A stretch of 64,000 bases of DNA from Torreya grandis (taxonomy: Eukaryota > Streptophyta > Pinopsida > Cupressales > Taxaceae): positions 690,001 to 754,000 of the forward strand of contig JARHVA010002425.1 in assembly GCA_037957365.1 (NCBI GenBank). The letters run 5' to 3'. Positions 10,956 through 23,700 of the stretch are shown here, in pieces; positions within the stretch are counted from its first letter, which is position 1, and the number at the start of each line of letters is the position of its first letter. The notes beneath the pieces were generated by a model. The model did not search any database, was not told where the DNA came from, and saw only the letters and a list, made by a program, of their open reading frames with translations. A program made the translations under genes and the position numbers.

Positions 10956-13243
10956 AAATTCAATATAATCCCATAGTGGACCCTCACAAGAGAGACCAAG
11001 CTCATCAAAGATGAGGCCCCTTTACTCAGGGCAAAGGTGAAGAAGGTCCCAAATGGACATCCTAATTGAGAGGCCTTGTAACTCTTATATGATAGAGTAA
11101 GGATGTTGTCTAGTTTGGGGAGGGATGTTATGCTAAAAGTCAAATCTAACTTTTAGATTCCCTACCCTCATGGGTTGGACAATAGGCCCAACACCACTAG
11201 TCTCTCCATCAGGGTTGGTGACCCAACCTAAGTGCATGTTGACAAAAAAATCATACCTAGTATAGGATGTTAATAGTAGCAATGACCTTGCTACTCTCAT
11301 GCTTGGCTTTCCCTCTTGGTTCAACCAATGAAGAGAAGTCAGAAGAGATTGAAGAGTAAGAAGGAGAATGAGGGGACTTAGCCTTTGATTTCTTATTTTT
11401 ATTCTTATTCTTATCATTATCATGGTCAAGTAGAGGTTCCTTGAATACATTCAACTTGTAGTTGGGTTTTACAAGAGGAGAAATCTGAGATAGAAGTGAG
11501 GCTTGCATACCAGACTTTTAGGTAACATAATTAGCATCATTATGTCCTTTCATATAATGGTAATTTTAAAAATTGTTGGGGTCATAAGGAAACACCATCT
11601 ATTATTTTACTATGCTTGATTCAAAAGCCTTCTTTTTAGTTAGCTTCTTGCTTAAAGAATTTACCTTATGGTTATCCTTCTTGTCCTTTTTCTCAAGAGG
11701 AGAATTAGTAACACCATCACTAATTGAATTGTGATTTAAATCATGTGAACAAGATGACTTTTGGATTGGTACAAGTCACATACCTGAACTCAACTCATAT
11801 ACTTCAATCTTTAAACACTTATTAACAACCTCATCATGTGAGGTGGGGTCACACTTGAGGACCTCAAGGTGAACCTCCTACCTAAATACTCGCATGAACA
11901 TGTCATAAATCTAATCATCCAAGAACCTAATTTTTCATGTATGGATGACTAAGCACCACCTATGCATAAATTCAAAGTTTGGCTCACCCTTTGGCCTACA
12001 CCATGGAGGTGAGTGATTAGATGCTGAGGTTGAAAAGTTTGGAGATATCAAAGTACTAAAGGAAGTCATATAAAAAGAGTTGGAAACTAGAGAGAGAATC
12101 TGGAGGTAAATTTTAAAACTAAACCAGAGCTTCAAGTCATAGAATATGAGTGAAGAGCTTCAACATCATACCTTCATCCTATTCTCAATCCATACATTCC
12201 ATCATGAATTTCATAATATGCTCCATGGGACTAGAGTCCTGACTCCCATTAAACTTAGGCAGTTCAAGGATAGTAATATGAAAGGGAATAACACATACCC
12301 AAGGGGCTAAAGGATTATAATGGAGATCCTCATAGGCATGGTTGATAGTGGGTTGGTGATGAGCTCCAAGAGGGGGCTCATGATGGTAATGATGTTGCCT
12401 ATGCCCATAGACACCATCATAACTATGGCTAGAGAGAGGATGATGTTGACATGTTTATTTATAGGGAAGAGGCTCATGGTGGAAATCATCTCTACCATAG
12501 GGTGGGGAATTACCATGGGAAGGATAAAATTCCCCATGGGGATGATGGGATGATATGGAATACTCATGGAAATGGTCATGATGACTAAATTCTACTTGAT
12601 GCTAGTCACATTCCATTAGATGAGGATCAATTAGAGGGTGGTAATGCTCATGATAGGCATCCCAAAAATCTCTATTCCATAGGTGGTGATTAAAATCAAC
12701 ATGTTCATTATAAACTATGAAATAAAGGATATGAAGATGAGAAGAATCTTCATGATGGAGATACCTCATCAAGTTGGAATACTTATGACCCACAACATGG
12801 ATACGAGGTTGTTCTTGTTGTAGAGTCTCCTACAGAGAACAAGGTAGGGAACTCATGTGAGAACTAGTTGAGGTACTCAAAATTAAATGAGTGCAAGCTC
12901 TGTCTCCAAAGGAAACATGCTACCAAATCCTAGGTGGAAAGGATGCACTTCATTCACCTAAAGGCATCTATAGAAATCATCAATGATCACATGAAACTAA
13001 TCAGGTCCCAATCACGCAAGAGGATCCTCATCACCTCGAATGGGTGAATTAGTCATAGGATGAGGCTGATAAGAAACATCCTTAGATAAATGATGTTTGT
13101 ACTGGTGAAATGGATACCAAGTTTTTTGGTTATAGTCCTACCAATATTGTTCCCTTTGTAATGTGAGAGGGTGCAGGTTACCATGCTAGGTTGAGAGAAC
13201 CTCCTAGATCCTCTGACATTTATGGCATTCCATTGTAGCCATG
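10956..13243 (-). pseudogene. TAT-H gag
   Basis: The gag frame appears to start at ATG 13243 (minus) with MATMECHKCQRI. It passes through a His/Pro/Tyr-rich segment (12300-12800) and then a retrotransposon gag domain at about 11900-12260, with LPKFNGSQDSSPMEH, a KLFTHIL block and an ALVWFQNLPPDSLSSF block. After a Lys-rich linker comes a degenerate knuckle, NYHYMKGHNDANYVT, near 11525-11570. Family knuckles have Cys at the ends. Several stops and frameshifts break it. Gag forms the particle that packages element RNA. Short overlapping frames on both strands here are shadows. Confidence 0.75.
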
Positions 13244-13512
13244 GCTTACTCATGAGTGAGCTCAGGGATAATGCCCTAAATCTAATGAGATTGGCATCCC
13301 AAAGTTAGGAGTCTAGACATGGATGTAATGAAATAATATCAACACAAAAGGCATATAGATGAAGAACTAATAGGGAAAATGACAAAACCAAAGTAGAAGA
13401 AAATAACCAAGGTGAAAGCCAAAACACAATTGAAAGCAAATATTAACAACTAATAAAGGGGAGTTGTATAAGAGAGCTCTAAATAGGATAAAACTATTTT
13501 GAGACCATATGT

Positions 13513-13533
13513 GAGGTCCCACCAGGCATACCA
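13513..13533 (-). promoter_or_regulatory. TAT-H primer-binding site
   Basis: Minus strand TGGTATGCCTGGTGGGACCTC starts three bases (TTC) inside the LTR edge. The same CCAGAA-TGTAT junction occurs at the LTR edge of TAT-AB (44358-44368), which supports this as a true primer site. I cannot assign the tRNA. Confidence 0.55.
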
Positions 13534-13536
13534 GAA

Positions 13537-15528
13537 TGTATCTCAGAGAATATAAATGGAGCCACTAGTTTTTGGTAGGGGGTATATAGAATAATTAAAC
13601 AAACTACTAGGAGGCTAGAAGGATCAAGGATTATATGGGATACAAGAGATCTATAGTGGCTATTCAATTTTACAACTTGCACCAAGTTATAAATAGACTT
13701 GTAAAATAGGTTAGGGCTAGCATGATCAAGTGCACAAAGGATGCATGTATCTTAGCAGATCTAACCACAAGAAAGCAAGTAGCTAAGACTAGAAAATTGA
13801 TTGCATATAAATTATGAAAACAACAATGCCAAATAAAGAAAGCAAACAAATGATATGTAAACTTAGAAGCAAAGGCACTTTCAAGATAAATAAAATATTT
13901 TTTAATAAATAAAGACATTTTTAAGTAAGGGTTCAAGAGTATGCCTAGTCTAAGTCTGATTTATCTTTTACTTTCAACACTATCATTTTCTAACAATGCA
14001 ATTTTCTAGTTTAGCAAGAGAGAGAGATTATTTAAGCAAGTTGTATAGATTGTTGTGGGTATATAAGATCCTAGTATGTAATGAGAAACATTTCCAAAGT
14101 AAGCATAAAATATGATGAGATATATTTCAAGTAATGGATATAATATTTAATCATATACAAATACATAAGCTTTAAAAACTATCCTAGATAATGCCTTAAT
14201 AAGATGAATCACTAAAACAAATCAAACCCTAGCATGTATACTAATGCAAATAAATAATACTTTCATTTTAAGAATAAAGTGACATCACACTCAAAAGAGA
14301 TGTACAAACTTTATACCAATTGATTATCCAAGCTAGGAAGCAAGATAGGAAGAGGATCATGTTGTGTGTGAGCTGAGTCCAGACCAAGAGCCAAACATTG
14401 TGGAAGAGATGAAGGAGAAGCTACCAATCTATGAAAGAGCCAATGCAAAGAGCATAAGAACAGGCATAATGAAGTCTTGAGGGATCAAAGATAAACCCAA
14501 AAGATTTGAGAACATTGTAGAGAGTAATGTGAATCACCAAGAATAGTTGTACTAGAGTAGGACATCCCCTATCACAATGAAAGCTATTGTGCCAAGCAAG
14601 AACTAAGAGAGATTCAAGGAGGCAACCAAGCTTTGAGTGTGATGATCAATTAAGAAGATCAGAGAAAGAATATAAGAGATAGATCAAGAAAGAGGCTCAA
14701 AAAAATGAGGAAAAGGCATATATCTCAACCTTAATTTGCCAAACAAACCAAAACTAGCCTTTTCTAGCTGTTTGGGCCTAAACAGGGTAATTTTTCATGC
14801 ATTCTACCTAGGCTGAAACCTAAGATATGGATTTTTTGAAGGAAATGTGTGGCCTAGGCCATGAGTTTTCTCCCTAAGCTATAGTCTAGGACTAGAGGCC
14901 ACCTAAGGTGGTCACCAAGCCTCCAAAAGGGACTGGGGGTCCCTAGAAAGCCTATCCATTGTAAGAAAGGACCAAGATGGAATGAGGATGTGTAGAGGAT
15001 GAGAATATGATGTGAGAAAGGTCCAAGCAAGTGGTGAATTCTCAAAGTAGGATAACTAGGGTTATTAGTCTATATGTAAGATGATGTGTAATCATAGAGA
15101 GGAGTGGGGTCATAGGAAGTATGATTATAGTGACCATATGAGGTTGGAGAAGGTGTTGGATGACCAATAGTTGAAATTTGGCATGATTTCTCCCTTAGGG
15201 GACACATACTGAGTGAAGTAGAGTAAAAGTATTAGAAATTGGTAATGGAAGGACTAGGTTTTCCTAGCTAATAAATTCTTAATATTAGTTATGATCTATA
15301 TACCAAAGAATTTAGGCCACCTAAAGTTCTCTCCAAACCTCACCATTATTTGCATAATATCAAATACACCTTTTATAACTTGCCTTGTACCTTTTATTTT
15401 CTACCAATATCTATGCCTGATGCATTATACACAAATAAAAATTGGTGCATCAATAAGTTGATCAATGGGAATCCATCTATATTTCTAAGCGTATCTCTCT
15501 TATATTTATAATTAAATAGAGGGGTTAT
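13537..15528 (-). other. TAT-H 5' LTR (inner edge at 13537) and unassigned sequence
   Basis: The LTR begins at TGTATCTC beside the primer site. No second copy is in the window, so its outer edge cannot be set. The stretch holds no coding domain; short minus frames at 13494-13936 and 14854-15045 lack motifs. The part closest to 15528 may instead be flanking sequence into which TAT-C inserted. Confidence 0.45.
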
Positions 15529-16959
15529 TGTCTTTGGTTACCCTTTAAATTAATAATGCAATGAAAATTAACTCTAAAGTAATGTAAACTTTAAATATGA
15601 TCTAGGAAAATAAATAAGACAACTTACTATAAAATTACAGTGCTATACAAAATTTATAGAAATTTTAAATTAATAAAATAGAAACTAGGGTTAGGGTTAG
15701 AGAGATGTCCTTGAATTTTTTTAATTTAAACTATGTTATTCATTTGATGATTGTGATTATCTAAAACTACTAGTGAAAACCTAAAAACACAGTATTGATT
15801 TAAAGCAATGCTTCAATGTATTTTGGGATAAGTTCCTAGTTTTTGAATAGAGTCACAATACACTAAATCTAAAAATCTAGATCAATACGCATCTGTCTGA
15901 ATGTTATATGATTTTGTGTGGAGCCTATTTCAATGCATAGATCACCTATAAAATAAAAACCATAGCCTGTATAAGGACACAAATAAAATAAAATGCCTAA
16001 GGGAAAAATGTGAGGAAGTGGGATATGGCTGAGTTATCATTAGAAAACCCCTTGTTGATCGAGTGTTTCCTACATAGTTTGAATGATCCTCAAGTCGATG
16101 TATTTCTCCCTTTGGGGAAGATCTGTAAAATCATAAATAATATTTGTATTCAACTAACTTAGAAAATATTACACAAGAATTATTTATACAAGCTTAAAAG
16201 CTCATAAATAGGGATAAACAAACTAACAAAGATCCCTAAATAATAGGATCACTAACAATAAAAGCTATGACCTATTATTATTAGTGAATTGTTTTAAATT
16301 ATAATAAATTCAAATTATTACAAACAACATGGTAAATTATCCTAACAAAATCATATAAAATGAAAATAGAAAATTCAATTAGAATGCTTGACAAAGGATG
16401 GCCTCAACCTACATGAAAATGATGTTAACTTGGCCAATAACTATATTAATGTAATAGAATTATATTAGGGATCTTTGTTTAATAAAAAATGCTTTTGAAA
16501 TTGCTTTTATAAGATATTATTAGATAGAAAAACTGAGGGTTTGAAGTGACACACTTAATGTGCTCTTATAGAATAATATTTGAATTGTTTCTAATAACCA
16601 ACCTATTATTACACATGGGAGAGCCATTAGGAAGCATGCCATTTTGAAAAATTTGCTAATGTAATACTATAGATAAGTCTGAATGAGTAAATAAGTACAT
16701 AGTGTGTCCCTATCTACCTAGTACACACCTATCCAAAAAGGATAAACACTTCAAAAATTGGACTGATAGTGAAGTATCTGCTAATTAGGGATGAATAAGA
16801 ATAAATTAAGGAAGTCTGGGATATGTTATCAATACTTTAAAGACTTTTAAGTCTTTCATATTGATAAATGGTTATCAGAATGGTGAATTATCTAAGCGAG
16901 GTAAAAATATCAAGGATTATAATTTTCAAGCATTTATTGATTAAATTTCAGTGTCTACA
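15529..16959 (-). repeat. TAT-C 3' LTR
   Basis: It matches 49519-52142 minus the LTR-K insertion. Shared landmarks are the TTAGGG-rich block (15685-15700), AAGTGGGATATGG-like text near 16016, the GGGTTTGAAGTGA block near 16530, and the end CAAGCATTTATTGATTAAAT. In element orientation it starts TGTAGACACT. It carries an extra 211 bp (16136-16346) absent from the other copy. Confidence 0.85.
16136..16346. repeat. 211-bp indel between 9-bp direct repeats in TAT-C 3' LTR
   Basis: AAAATCATA occurs at 16127-16135 and 16347-16355. The sister LTR has only one related copy and lacks the segment between. Either a small element inserted here with a 9-bp duplication, or the sister lost it by recombination between the repeats. 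No terminal inverted repeats are evident. Confidence 0.6.
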
Positions 16960-16973
16960 TTTATCCCCTTTTA
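16960..16973 (-). promoter_or_regulatory. TAT-C candidate polypurine tract
   Basis: The minus strand reads TAAAAGGGGATAAA immediately before the 3' LTR, the right place and composition for plus-strand priming. Confidence 0.6.
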
Positions 16974-19223
16974 TTATAGTGATGCATAAATTACTATAGT
17001 AAAGCAAATATGATACTTAAGTATGTATATACACTTTATCTTTATCATGGAGACATGTGTGCTCCCTTGTTGAGGCATGTGGGTAAGTGTTGAAATGATA
17101 GTGATCAAGTCTAAATTTAAAGAATTAGTGTATATGCTTGAGTTGTAAATATATGTGCTCCAACCCTCATAGAGTAATTTGTAATGTGTGAAGAGATGGG
17201 AACCAAAAAAATGGTTCACTAATGTGAAAAAAAACACTGAGTGTCACTAAACTCTCATGTGGTCCACTTGTTAAAATGAAAGAGAAGAGGGAGAATCAAT
17301 AGATGGTTCGCTAAAGTGAAACCAAGATGTGGAATGACATTAATCTCAAATATGGTCCACTTGTAAAATATGAATCACGTCATTATAAAATTTTTTGGAT
17401 TCAAACTATAAATTCTTGAAACTTGATATTTGATATTTCAAAAAGAGAAAATATTATTTTTTCAAAGTAGTAGCTTGGTCATGAATGTATATCATGCCCC
17501 TTGTACTATAATATTTTAAAATCTATTTAAATCCTTTTAACTATATTTTCACAAGTGTGTTTATGCTCAAGTAACTAAATGAGTAGAGTGCATAAGCAAG
17601 TTGAATGCCCCCATAATCTATTTTTTTTAAAAAATTGCATACTGTAAACTATCATATCTAAAAATGTAATGCTTGTTGAATACCATTGTGATGCCCCCAT
17701 TTTGAGATTAGGGGGATTTATTATAAATCACTTATCTCAAAATAAATAGGGTGAGCCTTTGTAAAAGATAGATAAACATGTAATAACATTTGCATATATT
17801 GAATTTGTATTGAAATATTATAGATTTAACATTCAAAAATGTGAATTTTTCTGAGTATCTACCTTGTATAATGTAATTTTGATACAACATTATAGTAATA
17901 AGTGAAGCATGCAAATCTTGTGATTGTTGCATATATAGTTTAAGCATAGTATATGGAAAAGTTAAAACGTTGAAGCAAATATATTATATATGCATAATGT
18001 GTATCAAAACACCATAGATAAATAAATATATACATAGTAATACATGATAAGAATAATGAAACCATAGTATTCAAATAGCAAACATGTAAATAAAGTAACA
18101 CAAATTTCATGCAAGAAGGCCCGTAGGCTAAATACAAGTGACATGTAAGATGTCGCAAAGATTATAAGTTTTTTTGATAGATGTCACACATTGAGCCTAA
18201 ATGTTGAATACAATAGACATGAAAATATCACAAAAGCATGAAAGGTCCCCAAAGGCCACATACACAAGGCATGAATGTGCCAAAATTGTAATGTGTATGT
18301 TGAAAATACACAAGGCGAAGGGTCACATACAATAATCAAATAGGTTTGAATTATTTTATGAAATTGAAATAAGTGTAATACAATAATATACAACAAATGA
18401 AGATAGAATAAGTTAAGCATATGTATATATGTTTCACTTTATAAAGTAGCATATTCACCAAGACATATGTGAAGATAGAATCAAAAGATTAAAGCATGCA
18501 TTTGTATTTATAACTCAATATGGAAAAGAGGTTGTGGATAAATATAACCTAAAAGGTGTTCATATAGAATAATGCAACGCCCCAAACTAAGTAAGGTTAT
18601 TGGATGCAAGTATTGACCATAATCAAAACCATGTAAAAATATGCCATAGCTTGAAATTTAAATTATATCTGAATGATCATTCTAAAAAACTATGTAATAA
18701 GTCCCTATGACTATGTTGTAGTTGAAAATAGAGAGCGAAGATGTACGGGGACATATGCACATGAGTGAACAAGAGTATAATACACCATTATCTTCCTACT
18801 ATGACTTTGTCTAAAATGTATGTATATTAAAATTTATAATTAGAAGCTTTTCCTATGTATGAAGACTACTTTGCACTTATAAATGTATCCTATTGCACAC
18901 TCATATACCTTGTGAGAAGCATTATGTATTGAAAACATGTTATGTACTAAGATATAAAGATAATTGACATAAGTAAAGACATATCCAACAACATGAAATG
19001 ATACTTATAGGTCTTGATTTTTGATTTTTGATAAATATTCTAATTTTTTTGGTTTTTTAAAAATATATGAATGCTTTTGTATTTTTGCATATTTGGAAAG
19101 AGAAGCATGCATAACTAAAAATTTAATAAATCTATCTAAATAAACATGGTTAAAAGAGTGTAATAAAGTGGGGGGATTTTATCAACCCTCAATAAGGTTT
19201 TGAAATCAAAGCATGGCAATGAG
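16974..19223. other. TAT-C 3' internal region, no recognisable coding
   Basis: AT-rich sequence between the TAT-C 3' LTR and the TAT-AB insertion. The minus frames at 16974-17237, 17732-17947, 17940-18158 and 18184-18420 are Leu/Ile/Tyr-rich and match no family I know, as expected for chance frames in AT-rich DNA. The pol genes expected here for an autonomous element are absent. Confidence 0.55.
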
Positions 19224-19228
19224 GAAGG
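19224..19228. repeat. TAT-AB target-site duplication, left copy (GAAGG)
   Basis: GAAGG abuts the LTR start TGTATGCA and recurs at 45548-45552 directly after the other LTR. This links two LTRs 24 kb apart as one insertion. Confidence 0.85.
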
Positions 19229-20415
19229 TGTATGCAATGGGAAATGCAATAGATCTACAAATTAGTCCTAGCTCAGAGAAGATAAATCCTATTTACACTT
19301 CTAATTGGGGATACATTAGATAATCAGAGTCATGACCAATATGGATCCACTAAACCTAATCAAGGGATCTCTTACCACAAATAATATCACTATGGAGGTT
19401 TCTAAAGCCTCTAGTCAAGTAAAACTATGAAGTAAACCTAAACAGGTCCTATGTTTTCATATTCACTAAACTAATAACAAGTAAAGTAAAGTCTAATCTA
19501 GTTCTCACCAAATCTTGTGGAACAAAGTGGGGGTAATAAACATTAAAATTAAACATGTATAAAATACATATACTCTATTCAATGTATATATAATCCTAAT
19601 GCATAGAAGATAAGTACAAATGCATATCTATCAACTATTACAAAGGAGGAACAAGGTTATGAATACTTACCTTTGAAGACAAACTCATCGAGTCTCAATC
19701 TCCCCCTTGGCCAAGGTGACTTTTAAGAGGTTGTTGTGGTATGTAAGGATGACAAGGATAAATCATCTCTAAGATACACAACCTATCAATGCATCCAAAA
19801 TAATTCTCCACAAGATAATATTTGTATCTCCAAAGAGAGTATAGAACCCTAAGCTTGCTCCTCAAGTAAAATAGTGTATAAGTAAATGCACAATATATGG
19901 TGGATAATTCAATGAAAAATATATATTACTTCTTCTTCTCTTCTTTTATAAATGGAAAAATGGATGTGTTTATATAGGCAGATCTAACCGTAAATCTTTC
20001 CAAAAGTTTAGGCTAACAAGGTTGACCTAGTATCATAATTGATAAAAACAAACTAGGTCATGGACTAGGTTGGCCAATAAGTTTTGTCAATAAGTATATA
20101 GGGTCGATGTGGATAAATATGTAATGTAAACTATCATTAAGGTGGTTTAGGTTAGGAAATGGATAATTAAGGTGATAAATACTATAGAAGGGTGCAAAAT
20201 AGGAGGCAAAGCTTAGGGGAATGGTTTTAGGAGATAAGTGTGTAAATAACAAGTGGAAAAAAGAGACAACAATCTCGTAAAACACAAATGGTCTACCCCT
20301 CCCTTTCCCAATGTACTCCTTAGGGAGTACACTTAGAGAGATTGAGACTTGATGGGTTCCTAAAAGATAAATAGCTTTAGTAATTGATAAAGTTTAGAAA
20401 TATTATGTGTATACA
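19229..20415 (-). repeat. TAT-AB 3' LTR
   Basis: It runs from TGTATGCA to TGTATACA and matches 44364-45547 throughout, for example TAGATCTACAAAT near the start and the GGTTGACCTAGT text at 20012-20024. Short minus frames at 20058-20285 are not supported. Confidence 0.9.
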
Positions 20416-21227
20416 TATGTCCCATTCGAAGCTCATCACGTGTTATGTAGGTGCAACATAGGATGGTGCTTTAGGAAAAGAACATAGTGACACATAAAAT
20501 TGAAGTTGAATAAAGTGAAATAAGGATAAAATAAGATAAATGAAAGGACATAATTGAAAAACATATACCTTTACTTATCTTAGTGCTATATATAAAGAAG
20601 GAGATGTGAGAAATGTGAAGGTGTCCAATGTGAGAAACATTAGGTGAACCTATAGAGATTAGTGAAAAAGAGCAAAAAATTATTATTTTTTAATATAGAT
20701 GTATGAAAATTGAAAATATTCTCTATGATATCAAGATTCTAGAACATTTTATGATTTGGAAAAAGAGTTAGTAGAGACAAAGATATGAGAAAAATGAGAA
20801 ATCTAACGATATATTTTTGAAAGGTAAATAATTATGATATAGTAAATACAAATAGGGTGAAAAGGAATTCATTTGGTATATTTACTATTCTAAGGAAAAT
20901 AGAGCTCTAATAAACCCAGTGAGAGACCCAAAAAGCCAAGATGGTGAAGAGATGATAGCTAAGACCAAGAGGATGCATAGTGGCTGCAATGAGTGCAATG
21001 CAGGTAAGCAATTAAAATTTTCAAAACTTAGAGTATTTTTATTTTAAATTGAGTCATTTATATAAATTTGATGATTAATAAAAATCTAGGTACCAAAATG
21101 AACCAGGGGAAGTTTGTAGGGACACTACGGGTCAAATGAGATATTGGGTAGGAAAGAGTCAAACTAATAAATGCCCAAGGTATTTATGGCAATTAGTCAA
21201 AAAGTTATCATAGTGAAAAATTAAGGT
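20416..21227. other. TAT-AB region between 3' LTR and minisatellite
   Basis: AT-rich and without recognisable coding. The base run beside the LTR is only weakly purine-rich on the minus strand (GGGACATA), so I do not assert a polypurine tract. Confidence 0.5.
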
Positions 21228-21580
21228 TGACCAAGTTGATTGAGATGGTATAAGATAAGATAAAATGAGTGGGTTGACTTAGTAATAAGTGGTTGACTTA
21301 GTTGGTAGAATGTAAAAACTAGTGGGTCAACTTAGTAGTAAGTGCACAACTTAGTTGGCTAGGTGAAAGGGGAAACCTAGTACTAATGCGCTGACTTAGT
21401 TTGTTAATAAGTGGTTGAATTAGTACTATAGAGAATGAAAGGGGATAACTTAGTACTATTAATCCAGATAGGGGCTGATTTAGTACTGAAAAGGTCAATT
21501 TGGCTGAAATTGTGATAGGGCTGATCTAGTATCCTTGAGAAAGGATAGGGCTGATTTAGTTTGTCATAGGTCCATCTGGT
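21228..21580. repeat. Irregular minisatellite with GGTTGACTTAGT motif
   Basis: GTTGACTTAGT and close variants (GGTCAACTTAGT, GCTGATTTAGT, GCTGACTTAGT) recur more than ten times at irregular spacing of roughly 25-40 bases. The same motif recurs in two arrays at the opposite end of TAT-AB and inside its LTRs. Confidence 0.75.
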
Positions 21581-21716
21581 AGAAAATGAAGAAACTAAAT
21601 CAAACTAGATTAGATTTGTGAAATGCATAAGAATTTATTTTGATTATGAATGACATGGAGATTTAATACATCTATTATTAGTTGATATTTTGTAGAGGCA
21701 CCATATATTTTAGTGA

Positions 21717-22700
21717 TTGATTGATGCCTCATGGTTACCTAATTTACTAGAGTATTTTATAAATGTGGACAGAGTGAGATTGGTTGCATTAGGTCTGGGA
21801 GGTATCATGGAGATGATATGCATCCCACTAAGTGTTAATCTCATTATCATGTTCCTCAAAGTATGGGAATGGTTGACTAACACTTTTTTATGGGTGGTGG
21901 ATGAGAATACCATAGAGGTAGGTAACACACTAGAGGATGTCCATGCATTACTTGGACTACCTATAAAAGGGACACCAATGATCACAGGGACATCGAATGC
22001 ACTAGAGGATAGATGAACACTAACTAGTTTGGATGCTTAGATAGGATCTACCTAGAGCTAAGGGTGAGCTTATTCGATTTGTATATTATGCAGATTTCAA
22101 ATATATGGAAGGATATGATAGGAATTATTTTAGCATGAGTTTTGTGTCAAAATTTGAATGGCAAGGTACCACTATATGTGATATCCTTGTGTCAGTACAT
22201 TTTAAATCAGGGGGAACTCTACGATTTTGGGTCTATCATTTGGGTCTAGTTCATGCATGATATATATGGGATGTTATCCAAAGGGCAAAAGACCATAAGA
22301 CTAGTGGTATTGTTGAGTGCATAGATATATGAGAAGTTTTTAATGTATCATCCAGCTAGGTTAACCCATGTAGTAAATGATAAGTTACCTTGGTTTACTA
22401 GATAGAGACAACACTAGGTAGTGCAGGTTGTGCCCCACATGTTAGTGATATAAACAATCACACAAGGAGAGATCATGTGGCAACCCTATGCATACATTGA
22501 TACTATTTTCCTTAATTGGAAAACCATGGTTCTAGGGCTGGCTTGAGTGCAAATCATAGGCCACTATACCTGCTGGGTAGAATCATAGCTAGTGGTATGT
22601 TTGCCAAGATAGTTTATACTCTTATACCTAGTAGATTCAATAGTAGTGCCTACATTTTAGGCATGGAATGCAAGAGAGTCAATGGGTAGAGGAGGAGGAG
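21717..22700 (+). pseudogene. Plant mobile domain (PMD) ORF, antisense within TAT-AB
   Basis: The intact frame 21717-22016 (99 residues) ends in a typical PMD core: FLKVWEWLTNTFLWVV followed by TLEDVHALLGLPIKGTP. The family form has W.....TF.....E...TLEDV..L.GLP..G.P. After a frame break, further PMD-like segments follow: an ELYDFGSIIWV block near 22210-22250 and MWQPYAYIDT near 22480-22510. PMD proteins (MAIL/MAIN relatives) are found in host genes and in Ty3 and Mutator-type elements. Here the ORF is antisense to TAT-AB and near its 3' LTR, a position where extra antisense ORFs are known in Tat-lineage elements. It is broken after 22016 by several stops. Confidence 0.7.
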
Positions 22701-23700
22701 GAGAGATAGTCAAGAGACTAAAGATAATGTTATAGTGTGTGAAACCATAGATTGGTCAAGCATGATAATCGATAGTCAGAGGAGGAAAGGGCATGGATGT
22801 AGATGTAGGGTTATAGTAGGTACTAGAATAGAAACCATAGTAGGAGTAATGACCACCTTAGGCACACCATCAATGGAGATTCCATCAGGGAGATTGAGCA
22901 CAAAGGAGATTGGTAACATAGGATGATTTAATAGTCAGCCCAGGGCAAAGCTAGTTGATAGAGGCACCACTAAGTAGAGGACTATAACATGCATGTGTAG
23001 TGACTGAAAGATTTGATTTCATATGGATACAACCCATGGATGAGGTGATTTAGGGATAGGTTGATAGAGAGACCATGCTTGGTAGATGATTAGATGGGGC
23101 GAAGATGGTTAGTAACATCAAAATAGGTAAGAAATGTTATAATTTTGTGTCTTTGAGATAAAATACTAGTTTGATATGATTATTTACAAATAGATGGATT
23201 GTGAGATGTGTATGTGATATGATATCTATCTAGGTTTTGGTTTAATATACCCTATGACAAAGGAGGTCAGATGGGGATCCCTAGTCATAGAAGCACACCA
23301 TGACATTTTGGATGGAGTGTTGGCACCATATGATCCCACCATGTTGGATGATCCTATGGTACCATCTATCCTAGCTTAGGTAGACTAGTGAGGAGGTTGT
23401 AAGGTAACTAAAAACATGTGGGGATGGATTTCATCTAATGGTAGGGTTGAGAGTATGAGAGCCACATGTTTGGTAGGCCTTGGCTTAGGAAAACCTACAC
23501 ACATAGCTACCTTGATCTAGATGGGATAGGTATAGGCCCAAGTGTCCAACCTATAAGGATAGGTATCGGGGTTGAGATCTTGGACAACCTTATTATAGCA
23601 TTGTGTAGAGGGGATGGTCCAAGCATCTATGTAAAACATGGTTAGGCCATGAGATAGGCATGATAGAGCCTAGCCATGGACATGGAGTGATGTATTTTTG
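22701..23700 (+). other. Possible degraded 3' continuation of the PMD ORF
   Basis: Plus-strand fragments such as 22735-22926 and a segment with EAHHDILDGVLAPYDP (about 23292-23340) look like disrupted coding sequence collinear with the PMD ORF. I know no domain for them. They could equally be chance frames. Confidence 0.3.

Noticed and set aside
12307..12579. Met/Ile-rich frames on both strands of 12.3-12.6 kb
   Set aside because: They are shadows of the His/Pro-rich gag segment of TAT-H read in other frames.
15685..15700. Interstitial telomere repeat
   Set aside because: Only two to three TTAGGG-like units occur, and both LTRs carry them, so it is an LTR motif and not a telomere remnant.
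17732..18420. Cluster of three minus-strand frames of 71-78 residues
   Set aside because: Leu/Ile/Tyr/His-rich, overlapping and without motifs; expected by chance in AT-rich DNA.
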